64,000 bases of DNA from JACKBK01 sp963707275 (GCA_963707275.1 CAVPPH010000012.1:1-64000); one strand, 5' to 3'. Shown: positions 23,087 through 33,978, counted from the stretch's first letter. Notes: generated by a model from the sequence alone, not told the origin. Made by a program: numbers and translations.

Positions 23087-23186
23087 TTACACGAAGGATT
23101 TTAGCCCCGATGGCGCGCGCTGTCAAATGCTATTGCGATGCCAACTGCCGGGGACCTGGCGAGAACTCCCGCCGCTGGCATCGCGA

Positions 23187-23216
23187 TTGGCGTCTTATCA
23201 CCCGATGGGCTATAAT
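23187..23216 (+). promoter_or_regulatory. Sigma-70-type promoter of rel/spoT
   Basis: TTGGCG at 23187-23192 and TATAAT at 23211-23216 with an 18-base spacer, about 85 bases before the proposed start of the rel gene. Confidence 0.55.
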
Positions 23217-23299
23217 CAGCGAGTCGATACTGGAACCTCCGGGAGGTTACCAATTCTCAACGCCATCAAGATGCACGTTCAATCGAAACTGTGGTGCCT

Positions 23300-25628
23300 A
23301 TGCTTAACAGCGAGTTCTCCGAATCCCCGACCACGTTGGAAGCACTGATCGACCGGCTGCCGCGGACCTTCTCTGACAGCCGAGATCGAGCAGCATCACG
23401 CGAGGCCTATGCACCTGGCCGAGGAGGCGCACTCGACGCAGCCGCGCGCCTCGGGTGAACCGTACACTGTCCACCTGCTGGCAGTGGCCGGCATTCTGGC
23501 CGACATGCGGCTGGATTCGACCACGATCACTGGCCGGCCTGCTGCACGACATCGTCGAAGACACCGACATACCGCTGACGTATCTGGCCGAGCGCTTTGG
23601 CGCCAAGGTCGCCAGCCTGGTGGACGGCGTCACCAAGCTGGAGGAGATCAAGCGCTTCTCCGACGAGAAGCAGCAGCCAGCAGCTGGCGGCCAATCCCAA
23701 GCTGCGCAGCCAGCGGGACGAGACGCTGCGCAAGCTCTTCCTGTCCATGGCGGAGGACGTGCGGGTGGTCATCATCAAGCTGGCCGACCGGCTGCACAAC
23801 GTCCGAACGCTGACCCACCTCAAGGAACACAAACGGCGGCGGATCGCCCGCGAGACGCTGGACATCTACGCGCCGCTGGCCAACCGGCTGGGCATCTGGC
23901 AGATCAAGTGGGAGCTGGAAGATGGCGCCTTTCGCTGGCTCGATCCCGCGACCTACAAGGAAATCTCCACCGGCCTGCAACAACGACGCGAGCGAGCGGA
24001 CCGATGCCATTGACCAGGTACATCAACTCCTGCAGATCGAGTTGCAGAAAGCCAACATCACCGCGATTGTCGAAGGGCGGCCCAAGCACATCTACAGCAT
24101 CTACCGCAAGATGCAGCGCAAGGGAGTCGAGCTGGAGCAGATCTACGACACGGAGGCGGTGCGCATCCTGGTAGACGAGATCACCGACTGCTACGCGGCG
24201 CTGGGAGTGGTCCACGGCCTGTGGCGTCCCATTCCCGGCGAGTTCGACGACTACATCGCCAACCCCAAGGACAACATGTACCGCTCGCTGCACACCGCCG
24301 TGGTCGGCCCCCAGCGGACGCAACCTCGAGGTGCAGATCCGCACTCACGACATGCACCGCTCAGCCGAGCTGGGCATCGCGGCCCACTGGCGCTACAAGG
24401 AGCAGACCAAGCGCGACGTCGAGTTCGAGAACAAGCTGGCCTGGCTGCGCAGCCTGATGGACTGGGAAGGCGATACCACCGACGCCAGCGCAGTTCGTGG
24501 ACTCCATGCAGTCCGACGTGTTCGCCGATCGCGTCTACGTCTTCACCCCCCAGGGAGACCTCAAGGACCTGCCCGCTGGCTCCACCCCCATCGATTTCGC
24601 CTACGCCGTCCACACCGAGGTAGGGCACCGCTGCCGCGGCGCGCGGGTCAACGGCAAGCTGGTAGCCGCTGGACTACCAGCTCAAGAAGGGCGATGTGGT
24701 CGAGATCATCACCTCCAAGCGCGGCGGCCCCAGCCGCGACTGGATGAACCCCTCGCTGGGCTACACCGCTACCAATCGGGCGCCGCAACAAGATCCGCCA
24801 GTGGTTCCGCAAGCAGTCGCGCGAGGAAAACATCCGCGAAGGGTCAGGAGATCCTGATCCGCGAGCTGAAACGCCTCAACATCGAGCGCAGCCACGACTC
24901 CATCGCCACGCTGTTCGGCTACGAAAAGGTGGACGACTTCTATGCCGCGCTGGGCTTTGGCGACGTCAGCACCCAGCAGGTCGCCAGCAAGGTGCTGGAC
25001 TGGAACGCAAGGAGCAGCAGGAAGCAGCCGCAGAGAGCAACTGGAACCCGATTCCCATCTCGTCGGAAGGGGTGACGGTGCTCGGCGTCGAGGATCTGCT
25101 GAGCCGCACAGCCATGTGCTGCAACCCGGTGCCTGGCCAGGAGATCGTCGGCTACGTCACCCGTGGCCGCGGCGTCACCGTCCACCGCAGAAGCTGCCCC
25201 AACGTTCACCATATGATGAAGAAAGACCCGGCGCGCATCGTCGAGGTAAGCTGGGGCCAGGCCGCCGACCGGGCAAGCACCCGTCCGTATCGTGGTGGAG
25301 GCCTACGACCGTTCCGGCCTGCTGCGCGATATCGCGTCGCCTGGTAGCCGATGAGCGGATGAACATGCGCGACGCCAACGCCACGACCGGCATCAAGGGA
25401 CACCTGGCGCGCGTGACCGCCACCCTGGAGATCCGCGACGCCGAACAGTTGAGCCGCATCCTGACCCGCATCGAGCGCCTGCCCAACGTCATCGAAGCCC
25501 GACGCTGGCAGCCGACCTGGCCTGGGTCCAGCGGACGAAAAGAGACCCAGATCGCATGGCGATACCAGGTCTCTGGCCTCTTTGTTTTGCGTTTGTTGGC
25601 AGCCGCGTCGGCGTTTCTGCAGTTCTGA
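23300..25628 (+). CDS. rel: Bifunctional (p)ppGpp synthetase/hydrolase, frameshifted
   Basis: RSH-family stringent-response enzyme that makes and degrades (p)ppGpp. Order of landmarks: hydrolase (HD) domain with YTVHLLAVAGILADM, GLLHDIVEDTDIPL and AEDVRVVIIKLADRLHNVRT; synthetase domain with GRPKHIYSIYRKMQRKG, EQIYDTEAVRILV, NPKDNMYRSLHTAV and LEVQIRTHDMHRSAELGIAAHWRYK; TGS domain with DRVYVFTPQGDLKDLPAGST and PIDFAYAVHTEVGHRC; a zinc-finger-like segment with MCCNPVPGQEIVGY and CPNVHHM; ACT domain with YDRSGLLRDIASLVADERMN. Key HD and synthetase residues are intact. Indels occur near 23372, 23530, 23690, 23990, 24315, 24490, 24665, 24780, 24840, 25015, 25270 and 25345. The C-terminus past LPNVIEARR is uncertain, because no stop appears before the terminator in any frame; 25628 is the first in-frame stop. 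The start at 23300 is a best guess. Confidence 0.85.
25538..25587. terminator. Terminator between convergent rel and PPIase genes
   Basis: AGAGACC at 25541 pairs with GGTCTCT at 25568, with an inner ATCGC/GCGAT stem around ATG; outer AAAGAG/CTCTTT extends it and TTTGTTTT follows. It can work for rel on the + strand. Confidence 0.55.
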
Positions 25629-25645
25629 CGAACCGGCGATCCCGA

Positions 25646-26931
25646 TCAGGGGCGCCGCAAACAAGCTCGGATGGTACCGGCGGCAGGTTCGGCACCCGGT
25701 CTCGAGATCAGCGACCGGACGATTCCGCCGCGCCTTCTGCTTCTCCAGCCAGTGGTGAAGTCCGGACTGCCGGCGAAACATCGTCTTCAGCACCTGGATG
25801 ATGTGGTAGCCGAATGGGCTGCGAACGGGATCGCTGATCTCGCCGATGCCAGGCTGAAGGCTGCCTCTTCGAACTCCTGACCATCTGGCCCGTGCCGAAG
25901 AAGCCCAGGTCGCCGCCGGTGGCGCCGCTGCCGGGGTCGTCGGAGAACTGTTGCGCCAAGGTTGCGAAGTCCTCGCCCGCGTTGCAGTCGCTGGGTGATG
26001 CTGATCGCCTTGGCCAGAGCGCCTGTTCGTCTTCCGCCGGCGCCCCGTCGCGGCACCGAGATGAGGATGTGACGGGCGCTGCACCTGTTCACCGCTCAGC
26101 GGCAGTCTCGTGCTCCAACTAGCTCGGCTGAGGCGGTCGCGCAGGAGCTGCGTCGTGACGCCACCGACGAAGATGTTGCGCACATCTTCTTTGGAGATGC
26201 CGGCAGCTGCTGGCGAGGTTTGTCAGCAGTTGTTCCAGCGCCTGCGAGAACTCCTCCCGGTCTGAATGTGAACGGTGGGCGTCGGCAACACCACAGTCGG
26301 TGTAATCGCAACTGCGTGTCACAGTGGTTGTCGGTGTCGGCGATGGCGCCAGTGTAGGCGTCGGCGTGGCGTTCGCCAGCGCCTCGGCGGTCGCCGTCGC
26401 GTCTGGCTCCGTCACGCACGCCCTGCTGGCTGGCGATCAGCGACTCCAGCTCAGCCTGCACCTCTGCCTCCGACGACGGTGATGCCGCGGTCGGCAGCCA
26501 GTTGCTGTACCAGCTCGTCGTCGATCATGCTCTCCAGCACGATGTTGGCCAGGCCCTCGTTGCTGAGCAGATCACGCTGAAGCTGCGATATCTGCGAAGT
26601 GAAAAATCCAGCTTGTGTCGGTGGCCAAAGCTCTGCTGCAAGTTGGATGAGGCTTTTCCAGTTGCGCGACTCGTCTGAAGCTGCTCGAAGCGAGCTCGCT
26701 TCTCCAGAGTCACGGACGGAAATACGATCGCGCGTTGACGCTTCGCCACGCTGGAGTTGGGTAAGATGAGAAACTGGTAGACCAAGCCCTCCAATCAACA
26801 CAGCGGCCGCGATCCCCAGCACCACGCCGACAATGATCGTCAGGCGGCGCGCGCGTTCGCGGTCATGACCGGACATCGTCTGTTGCTTTGCGCGAAGGTT
26901 CCATCCGTTCTTGTCTACGTCGCTTTGCCAT
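25646..26931 (-). CDS. SurA/PrsA-type peptidyl-prolyl isomerase (PpiC domain), heavily frameshifted
   Basis: A membrane-anchored foldase acting outside the cytoplasm. A basic N-terminus (MAKRRRQERMEPSRK from ATG 26931, or MSGHDRERARR from 26876) precedes a single helix (LTIIVGVVLGIAAAVLIGGL). The SurA-like helical region follows (FEQLQTSRATGK, LQRDLLSNEGLANIVLESMI, DDELVQQLAADRGITV), then a Thr/Pro-rich insert (ATPTPTLAPSPTPTTTVT). The parvulin domain has HARHILISV, FATLAQQFSDDPGSGATGGD, LGFFGTGQMV and SPFGYHIIQVL. Eight or more indels occur. The C-terminus is probably NLPPVPSELVCGAP near 25646, which needs one more indel. It closes the rpsF-ssb-rpsR block on the same strand. Confidence 0.75.
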
Positions 26932-26967
26932 GAGTACTATCCCGCTTACCCGTAGAGCCGGACGTGC

Positions 26968-27205
26968 TCACCCGTGTACGGCAGCAGAGGCCATGAAACG
27001 TGCGCGCTTCACTGCCTCCGCCACCCGCCGCTGGTGCTTGGCGCAAAGGCCAGACTTGCGGCGCGGCCGGATCTGTCCGCGATCGGTCATGTAGCGCTTC
27101 AGCGTGTCGATCTGCTTGTAGTCCACTTCTTTGACGCTTGTCGGCGCAGAAGGAGCAAACCCGACGGGTTCGCACCTGCGTCCGGCGACGGCGCACAGGC
27201 GCCAC
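26968..27205 (-). CDS. rpsR: 30S ribosomal protein S18
   Basis: The GTG at 27205 is preceded by GAGGGG. The product reads MAPVRRRRTQVRTRRVCSFC-ADK, then after one extra base near 27140 VKEVDYKQIDTLKRYMTDRG, QIRPRRKSGLCAKHQRRVAE and AVKRARFMASAA, the full S18 fold of about 78 residues. S18 forms a heterodimer with S6 on the 30S platform. It lies in the usual rpsF-ssb-rpsR order. Confidence 0.9.
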
Positions 27206-27273
27206 GGCTGCCCCTCGTTTCTTGAAGATCTATCATGCCATTTCGCAATTTACCTTTGCCTGGGAGCACCTCG

Positions 27274-27649
27274 TCAATAGCTGGCTTCTCCGTCGTCGTA
27301 GTCGGCCACAAAACTGCGACCGTCCAGTATGATCATCTCGTTGGCAACCAGTTCGGTTCGAAAGTGCCTGCGTGCCGCCGGTGTCTTCCCAGCTTCGGGT
27401 CTGCAATCGACCCTCGACATACACCTGCGAACCTTTGTGCAGATACTGGTTGCAGATCTCGGCCAGGTTGCCCCATGCCACTACGTTGAACCACTCGGTC
27501 GCCTCTTTGCGCTCACCCTCCGACGTGCGCCAGCCCCGGTTGACGGCCACGCTGTAGGATGTTACCGGCTTGCCGCCGGGCGTATAGCGCATCTCCGGAT
27601 CAGCCCCGAGACACCCGATGATCAGGACTTTGTTCAAACCTCTGGTCAT
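27274..27649 (-). CDS. ssb: Single-stranded DNA-binding protein
   Basis: ATG 27649 follows GAGGAAG. The OB-fold features are NKVLIIGCLGADPEMRYTPG, VTSYSVAVNRGW, EATEWFNVVAWGNLAEICNQ and KGSQVYVEGRLQTRSWED, then after an indel near 27365 RHFRTELVANEMIILDGR. It is short, about 124 residues, with a brief acidic tail (ADYDDGEASY) instead of a long linker. SSB protects single-stranded DNA in replication and repair. It lies between rpsF and rpsR. Confidence 0.9.
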
Positions 27650-27677
27650 CTTCCTCGATCCTCATCGTCCTTGGCCA

Positions 27678-27745
27678 TGCGTCGTTGCGATTCCTGCGCG
27701 GGCTATCCTGCATGCCACGTGAGTCATCGACGGCCCTCGCAATGA
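27678..27745. repeat. Degenerate copy of the CATTGCGAG palindromic repeat
   Basis: GCGTCGTTGCGAT at the left and GGCCCTCGCAATGACG at the right resemble the ends of the palindromic elements at 22897 and 43275, in the gap between rpsF and ssb. The middle is diverged. Confidence 0.35.
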
Positions 27746-27769
27746 CGTCCGGAATTGTGTTTGCAGTGC

Positions 27770-28059
27770 TTAGTTGTCCTTGCGCAGGAACATGTACCGC
27801 AGAATCTGCTCGTTCAGCTTCACGTTGCGCTCAACTTCGGCCAACGCGCTCGCCAGCGAGCTTCAGATCGACGACCACGTAGGTGCCTTCGGTCTGCTTC
27901 TCGATGGCATAAGCAAGCTTGCGGCGACCCCACACATTGGTCTTGAGCACTCACCACCCTGTCCACTGATCCACGACGCTACCTGCTCGTTAACGAGCCG
28001 TCACGGCGTCCTTATCAGACTCAGGATGAACGATGTACATCAGTTCATACTCGTTCATG
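27770..28059 (-). CDS. rpsF: 30S ribosomal protein S6
   Basis: ATG 28059 has a strong AAAGGAGGT ribosome binding site. The reading is MNEYELMYIVHPESDKDAVT, then with frame changes VNEQVASWISGQGG, VLKTNVWGRRKLAYAIEKQT, EGTYVVVDLKLA and NVKLNEQILRYMFLRKDN, about 95 residues, the normal S6 length. Three or four indels (near 28018, 27950, 27865 and 27850) break it. First gene of the rpsF-ssb-rpsR group. Confidence 0.85.
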
Positions 28060-28147
28060 GGTGCAGTTACCTCCTTTCCTTGGGATTTACCCACGGTCAA
28101 CCGCACGGCCAGGTGAGGAGCCGTCCGTGCCGAAGGCGAAAAGTAAC

Positions 28148-28176
28148 GAGGGTCGGAAGGGGCTTCCGGTACCCTC
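28148..28176 (-). promoter_or_regulatory. Bulged hairpin in the rpsF leader, candidate S6:S18 autoregulatory site
   Basis: On the - strand GAGGGT-AC-CGGAAG-CCC-CTTCCG-ACCCTC folds as a 12-base-pair hairpin with a 2-base bulge, just downstream of the promoter and about 90 bases before rpsF. S6:S18 binds its own leader in many bacteria through a bulged hairpin; that this is such a site is an inference from position and shape. Confidence 0.4.
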
Positions 28177-28189
28177 GCTGCACGGGGGA

Positions 28190-28198
28190 AGTATAGCA
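28190..28198 (-). promoter_or_regulatory. Extended -10 promoter of the rpsF operon
   Basis: TGCTATACT on the - strand, a TGn extended -10 element, lies just before the leader hairpin. No good -35 is seen at 16-18 bases. Confidence 0.45.
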
Positions 28199-28287
28199 CA
28201 GGGGGATTGCAAAGTCGTAGTGCGTTGGTGCGTTAGTTCGATAGGTCGGGGTCGGGAATGTGGACCCACTCCGACCAAGAACTCCAC

Positions 28288-29401
<1,114 letters not shown>

Positions 29402-29437
29402 TGGGCGACCTCGTTGGAGCGTATGAGCTTGAACGGA

Positions 29438-29525
29438 TTGCGTGTTTCGTATTGCGTAGCCGGATGAGCGTATCGTTCAGCGAAGTGTCGCTTCTGAATA
29501 CGCAATACGCACTACGCACTACGTG
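29438..29525. repeat. TACGCAA-heptamer fold-back repeat
   Basis: ATTGCGTGTTTCGTATTGCG on the left is inverted by AATACGCAATACGCACTACG on the right, built from heptamers close to TACGCAA. It lies upstream of ychF. A larger copy occurs at 45976-46109. Confidence 0.5.
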
Positions 29526-29558
29526 CCGCCCCCCAAGTATTGCGCATCACACGTCATT

Positions 29559-29586
29559 TTGCCAAAACCGGGCGGCAATGTATAAT
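29559..29586 (+). promoter_or_regulatory. Promoter of tRNA-Pro
   Basis: TTGCCA at 29559-29564 and a perfect TATAAT at 29581-29586 with a 16-base spacer, 19 bases before the tRNA. Confidence 0.65.
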
Positions 29587-29604
29587 CCGTTAGTCAGTCA
29601 ACCA

Positions 29605-29679
<75 letters not shown>

Positions 29680-29692
29680 AGGTTTTGAAGCG

Positions 29693-29724
29693 ACGCCCTC
29701 GGCATAAGCGAGGGCGTTGTTGAT
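29693..29724 (+). terminator. Terminator after tRNA-Pro
   Basis: ACGCCCTCG and CGAGGGCGT form a 9-base-pair stem with loop GCATAAG, followed by TGTTGATT, 15 bases after the tRNA. Confidence 0.6.
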
Positions 29725-29773
29725 TCTATGCAGCGTGATGGTTGCTGAAAGATGATCGTGAAGGGAGTGATCT

Positions 29774-30556
29774 ATGACTGTGATCGCGGCTAAAATGACT
29801 TCTCGGGGTGTGCTGGTTCCCCGTTCGCTGATGGCAACGTGGGGCAATATTCGCGAGGTTGAAATCGAGCTACAAGGAGACATGGTAGTGATCAAACCGG
29901 GGCCGGCTGACACTGACGAGCAATTGCGCAGTCAGATTATCAACAAGATGGAGGCAGCCGGTCTGATCGAAAAACTCCCATGGCCGCACCCACCTGTGAT
30001 CTCTTCAGATGAACGCGCACGCCTGGCAAGAGTACTAGGTTCAGGCAAACCTCTTTCCGATACAATCATCGAAGAACGCGAGGAGCGCGCGGTGAACATC
30101 GTTTACCTCGATTCCAGCGCTGTAGTGAAGCGGTATGTTGACGAAGTAGGAAGCGGTTGGATCAAATCGCAAATCGGCAGTTCAGACTCTACCCTATTCT
30201 TCACCTCTCACTTGACAGTGGTTGAAGTGGTCAGTGCATTTGCTCGCCGAGTTCGAGAAGGATCTTTGACCGTTGACGATTTCAAGCTGGTAGAAGCTGC
30301 ATTTCGGGGCGATTGTCTGGGAGATTATCAGATCATGCCACCCACAACAGAGATCGTAGATCTGGCATGTGAACTGGTCGGGCGACATCCTTTGCGGGCC
30401 TATGATGCGACGCATCTTGCGTCTGCGTTGAGCGTACAAGATCTTCTGTCCCGTGAAGGCCTGTCACCACTGATTCTCTTGTCTGCTGATGACCGGTTGA
30501 ACAGTGTCGCGGCCCTCGAGGGTTTGTTGACGGACAATCCGAACCGTCATCCCTAA
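29774..30556 (+). CDS. AbrB-like antitoxin fused in frame to a PIN-domain (VapC-like) toxin
   Basis: The 260-residue reading frame contains two proteins that normally are separate. Residues 1-95 (TSRGVLVPRSLMATWGNIRE, VVIKPGPAD, PVISSDERARLARVLGSGKP, LSDTIIEEREERA) form a swapped-hairpin DNA-binding antitoxin with an inhibitory tail. From residue 98, VNIVYLDSSAVVKRYVDEVG begins a PIN RNase with acidic residues in YLDSSA, VVEVVSAF, RAYDATHLASAL and LLSADDRL. The joint is GCG-GTG-AAC: a GTG that would be the toxin start and, one base out of frame, a TGA that would end the antitoxin. Given the indels elsewhere, a lost stop by a one-base error is as likely as a true fusion. Confidence 0.75.
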   Translation: MTVIAAKMTSRGVLVPRSLMATWGNIREVEIELQGDMVVIKPGPADTDEQLRSQIINKMEAAGLIEKLPWPHPPVISSDERARLARVLGSGKPLSDTIIEEREERAVNIVYLDSSAVVKRYVDEVGSGWIKSQIGSSDSTLFFTSHLTVVEVVSAFARRVREGSLTVDDFKLVEAAFRGDCLGDYQIMPPTTEIVDLACELVGRHPLRAYDATHLASALSVQDLLSREGLSPLILLSADDRLNSVAALEGLLTDNPNRHP

Positions 30557-30674
30557 TTCTTTGGGCCGTCGCGCTATCGACCACCGCCGATACAGCATTC
30601 GAAGAGGGCACCGAAACCATCACGGACCACTGATCGGTGAGACGTTATACAGATCTCATGGTAAGGATAACCAA

Positions 30675-31760
30675 ATGGCTGGGACCAATCTACTCCGAAA
30701 ATCTCGTCGCGTAGTCTTTGTTTTCGCACTTTTCACCGGCCTAACACTGGTCGGCTGTGGTCAAGCCGCTGAGCCCGATACCGACGCCGTGGCAGCTGCC
30801 GTGAACGCCACTGTTACAGTCATAGCGGCGGAGCCCCAACTTCCCAACAATTCAGCAGGTGTTTCATCGGCAGTCGAAGTAACGCCGGAAGCGCTCCCGA
30901 CGCCAACAGTCGGACAAACGGCCACCCCAGAGGACACGGTCCAACCTACCCTTTACGACCTCATTCCGCCTCGCTGGATCTACAATCACCACTATGCCGT
31001 TACCGAAGAATACGATCGCTTCACCGGCAACACAAAGGTCAGTCTAGACCCCGAACGCAATGAGATGGTCACAGAGCCTCAAGGTTCACTGTCTATCATC
31101 TACTCGTATGAGGGAGAGACACCGAGCATCCCTCTCGTCGTTGGCTTTTCTCTTTGGTCCCTCAATGACGATTGGGAATATCTGCGGTGCCACACCCTCA
31201 ACCTCCTCGTGGACGGAGCCCCGCTCGCCATCGAAACCGAACATGATGGTGAAATAATGCCTGGTGCCAATGTACTCGAAGCAGTCATAGGCGAGATCTC
31301 GCCCCGGACCTTGCTGACCATTGCGAACGCTAAAGAGGTAGAAGCAAAGCTGTGCAATACTGAGTTCAAGCTGTCGCGCCAACAAATGACGGCACTTAAA
31401 GACGTTGCCAGCCGCATGAGCGACAAACTCCCCGAATCTCCGTCCCCGACTATTCCTGCGAGCGGGTATGATCTGGCACTGGTGCAGGTTGATGGCCGGG
31501 ACACTGACAGCGGGTTCGAGGTCTCGGGCTCATTTCACAACCAGAGCGACATCACCGTGCCTCAGCTTATTGTAATTGTGACGTTCAGGGACAGCGACAC
31601 CGGCGGGGTTATCACTCAGGAAGCAAACATTGGTCCGCTCGAACCGGACGCCTCAGAAACATTCAGTATAACCAACCCGGACGCCGGCAACTGGAACTAT
31701 AGCATCGAGTTGGAGACCACCGAAGGCGTGCCACAGCGATATCGCGACCAGGCCGACTGA
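30675..31760 (+). CDS. Lipoprotein with a C-terminal FxLYD-like domain
   Basis: The ATG at 30675 (AAGGA upstream) opens VFVFALFTGLTLVGCGQAAE, with lipobox LVGC. A Thr/Pro linker (VTPEALPTPTVGQTATPED) is followed by an unrecognised domain of about 190 residues (IPPRWIYNHHYAVTEEYDRF, PSIPLVVGFSLWSLNDDWEY). The last 100 residues (YDLALVQVDGRDTDSGFEVS, GSFHNQSDITVPQLIVIV, IGPLEPDASETFSI) look like an FxLYD/immunoglobulin-like module. The gene is intact and has lower GC than its neighbours by eye. Probably surface-exposed; function unknown. Confidence 0.6.
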   Translation: MAGTNLLRKSRRVVFVFALFTGLTLVGCGQAAEPDTDAVAAAVNATVTVIAAEPQLPNNSAGVSSAVEVTPEALPTPTVGQTATPEDTVQPTLYDLIPPRWIYNHHYAVTEEYDRFTGNTKVSLDPERNEMVTEPQGSLSIIYSYEGETPSIPLVVGFSLWSLNDDWEYLRCHTLNLLVDGAPLAIETEHDGEIMPGANVLEAVIGEISPRTLLTIANAKEVEAKLCNTEFKLSRQQMTALKDVASRMSDKLPESPSPTIPASGYDLALVQVDGRDTDSGFEVSGSFHNQSDITVPQLIVIVTFRDSDTGGVITQEANIGPLEPDASETFSITNPDAGNWNYSIELETTEGVPQRYRDQAD

Positions 31761-31873
31761 CAGGTTTGTCACTGCCGATGAATCATCTAGCCAATCGACC
31801 GGCAACTCATACGTATCGTCACTGACTGATCGAGCTAATCGAACTCTGACTCCGCCAGGATGCCTTAACAATC

Positions 31874-33614
31874 ATGCTGACCTATAACCTAACCGACTCG
31901 CAGAAGAGTATCCTCCGGTGGATCATTGAGAAAACCCGCGGTGGCGAGCTCAGCGAGGAGTTCAGCGTTTATTACACTATAGGGCACGCCGGAGCATCGA
32001 TACCCGAATACAGAGGTGTCATAGCCGATTTACCGATGATCACTGACGGCCTGCTCGAAGCTTTGGCCGCCTCAGATCTCATCGCGTTTGCGGTAGTACA
32101 GAAAGCCACCGCGACGTACGGGCGCGTTACTGTTCTGGGAAACGCCTATACCGCAGTCGGCAACAACTTCGGAGATGCGTCTAGACTCAGGCTACGAAAA
32201 GGCTTTGTAATCGACGAGTGGATTCTCCAAAAGCAGCTCGGTTCCGGAGGAAACGCCGAGGTATGGCGTGCACAACGCGAAGACGTTACTGGGGCGCTCA
32301 AGATCCTAAAGAGGCAAGGAAGAGAAGCCTATTCACGTTTTGCGGACGAGATCAGGCTTCACCAGCAGATTGATGGTCGAACCGGAATTCTTCCCATGCT
32401 TGACTTTTCGTTGCCTCAGACACCAAGTGACGTCAATCCACCATGGCTTGCAATGCCCGAGGCTACGTCAATGAGGGTTGCAATAGAACGGGACTATTCC
32501 TTGGAGAATGTTGTAGAAGCGATTCAGGCGATCGCCCGTACATTGGTTGATTTGCATGAACGTAAGATCTTCCATCGCGATATCAAGCCCGAAAACCTAT
32601 TTCGTCATGATGAAGATTGGGTGATCGCTGATTTTGGTATTGCGGATTTTCCTGGACACGAGGATCTTACGCGGGATGGACGAAAGCTCGGACCGATGTT
32701 CTATCTGGCACCTGAAATGCTCCAGGCACCGGAGACCGCACAGGGAGGTCCAGCAGATGTCTATTCGCTTACAAAGACACTTTGGGTTGTGGCAACTGGC
32801 CAGAACTATCCACCACAGGGGGAGCAACGGACTGATGTACTCGGGTTGACGCTTAGTCATTACGTTGGCCATCACAGGGCGCGATTGCTAGAACTCACTA
32901 ATTGAGCGCGGTACGAGACATGAGCCTGCAGATCGCCCTACGATGATTGCTTTTGCCGAATGGCTTGAAACGTGGCAGAGAGTCCCTTCTGATGTAAATC
33001 CCGGCTCCGACTTAGGTGATCTTCCCATGCGGCTGACCGCTCTTCGCGATCCAGAGGTGCACAAGGAGAGCCAACGAAATGCGATTCGGGCACGAGCATT
33101 TGCAACTTCGAACGAAATGATAGCTCGGGTCCAGCCTATAGGTGTTCAGTTATCTCAGGCAGGCTTTAGAGGTATTCGTACAACAGACCACGACACAGAC
33201 TCGTATTGGGTATGGCCAACTGGACAAGACATGGTCTGGCAGAACCGCTGGTGGACGCAGCTTCGAGGACCACGAGGGCTTATGCTTTCGTCTGGATTCA
33301 TCTTGGAGGCCTATTCGAATGACGAAATCTCGATTCGAGTCGCTCACATGTATAAGAACCCAAGTATCGGTGAAACGAAGGATCATCGCAATCACAACGA
33401 ATTCACGATTCTCTGGACTGATCATCAACGAGCACCCGTCGATTCACCCCATCTAGAACATGCCATGAGCGAGTTGGCCAACGGGCTAATCAGAAACCTG
33501 CAAACAGCAATAGATCAGTTCCTGTCACATGCCGAAGAGGTACACTACCAGGATTTAGAACTTGAATCGACTCGCCAATCCGCGACCGCCGCCAGAGAGC
33601 CTCCTAGCGCATAG
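31874..33614 (+). CDS. Winged-helix / Ser-Thr protein kinase / unknown C-terminal domain protein, one frameshift
   Basis: Three parts. Residues 1-100 (LTDSQKSILRWIIEKTRGGE, then SEEFSVYYTIG and GLLEALAASDLIAF) look like a winged-helix domain. Residues 115-345 are a Hanks-type kinase: glycine loop QLGSGGNAEVWRA, Lys in GALKILK, catalytic loop FHRDIKPENLF, DFG in IADFGIADF, and FYLAPEML. An extra base near 32898 breaks the frame inside the last kinase helix; corrected, it reads LELLIERGTRHEPADRPTMI. The remaining about 220 residues (WLETWQRV, SYWVWPTGQDMVWQNRWW, LSSGFILEAYSNDEIS) are not recognised. All catalytic kinase residues are present. No transmembrane helix is seen, so it should be cytoplasmic. 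Substrate and signal are unknown. Confidence 0.75.
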
Positions 33615-33797
33615 CAAAGAATCTGCCAACATATGTAATCTTTTTTGACCGCAAGCACAAAAATGCTGCATGCCACTCTTTCCTCTGCGTCTTTCCAACA
33701 ACCACATCGCCGTCGTCAGCCTCCAGCCCGGGGAGTATCCCTGGCTCGCCCGACGGGGTTGCTCGATATAAAAGCTTCACGAGCGCCTTACGAACTG
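33615..33797. other. Intergenic region, possible coding scrap
   Basis: A gap of about 360 bases (to 33978) separates the kinase and the first lamin-tail gene. A 65-codon open frame on the - strand (33604-33801, RKALVKLLYRATPSGEPGIL) has no recognisable family and is not called. The right part holds the mazG remnant described separately. Confidence 0.3.
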
Positions 33798-33885
33798 CCA
33801 CCTACTCGCACTTCCCACGTAGCGCGGTTTCCGCATTGATGCCGCTGGTTTTTGCCTCAACCACTAGATCCCGCAGTCACTGACC
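33798..33885 (-). pseudogene. Remnant of a mazG 3' end
   Basis: On the - strand this reads LRDLVVEAKTSGINAETALR, matching LWDLVTEAQAGGIDAETALR at the end of the mazG product encoded at 38826. The DNA is about three-quarters identical to 38850-38935 over some 85 bases. Nothing else of the gene is present. It is a diverged scrap, not a recent duplication. Confidence 0.6.
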
Positions 33886-33978
33886 TTCGACCGAGCCGCC
33901 CGACAAGACGTCGTTGTTAATGTGGCAAAAAGCGACTGGCCGAAATGATCCAGATCGCCAGCACCAATCAGAAGAAAC

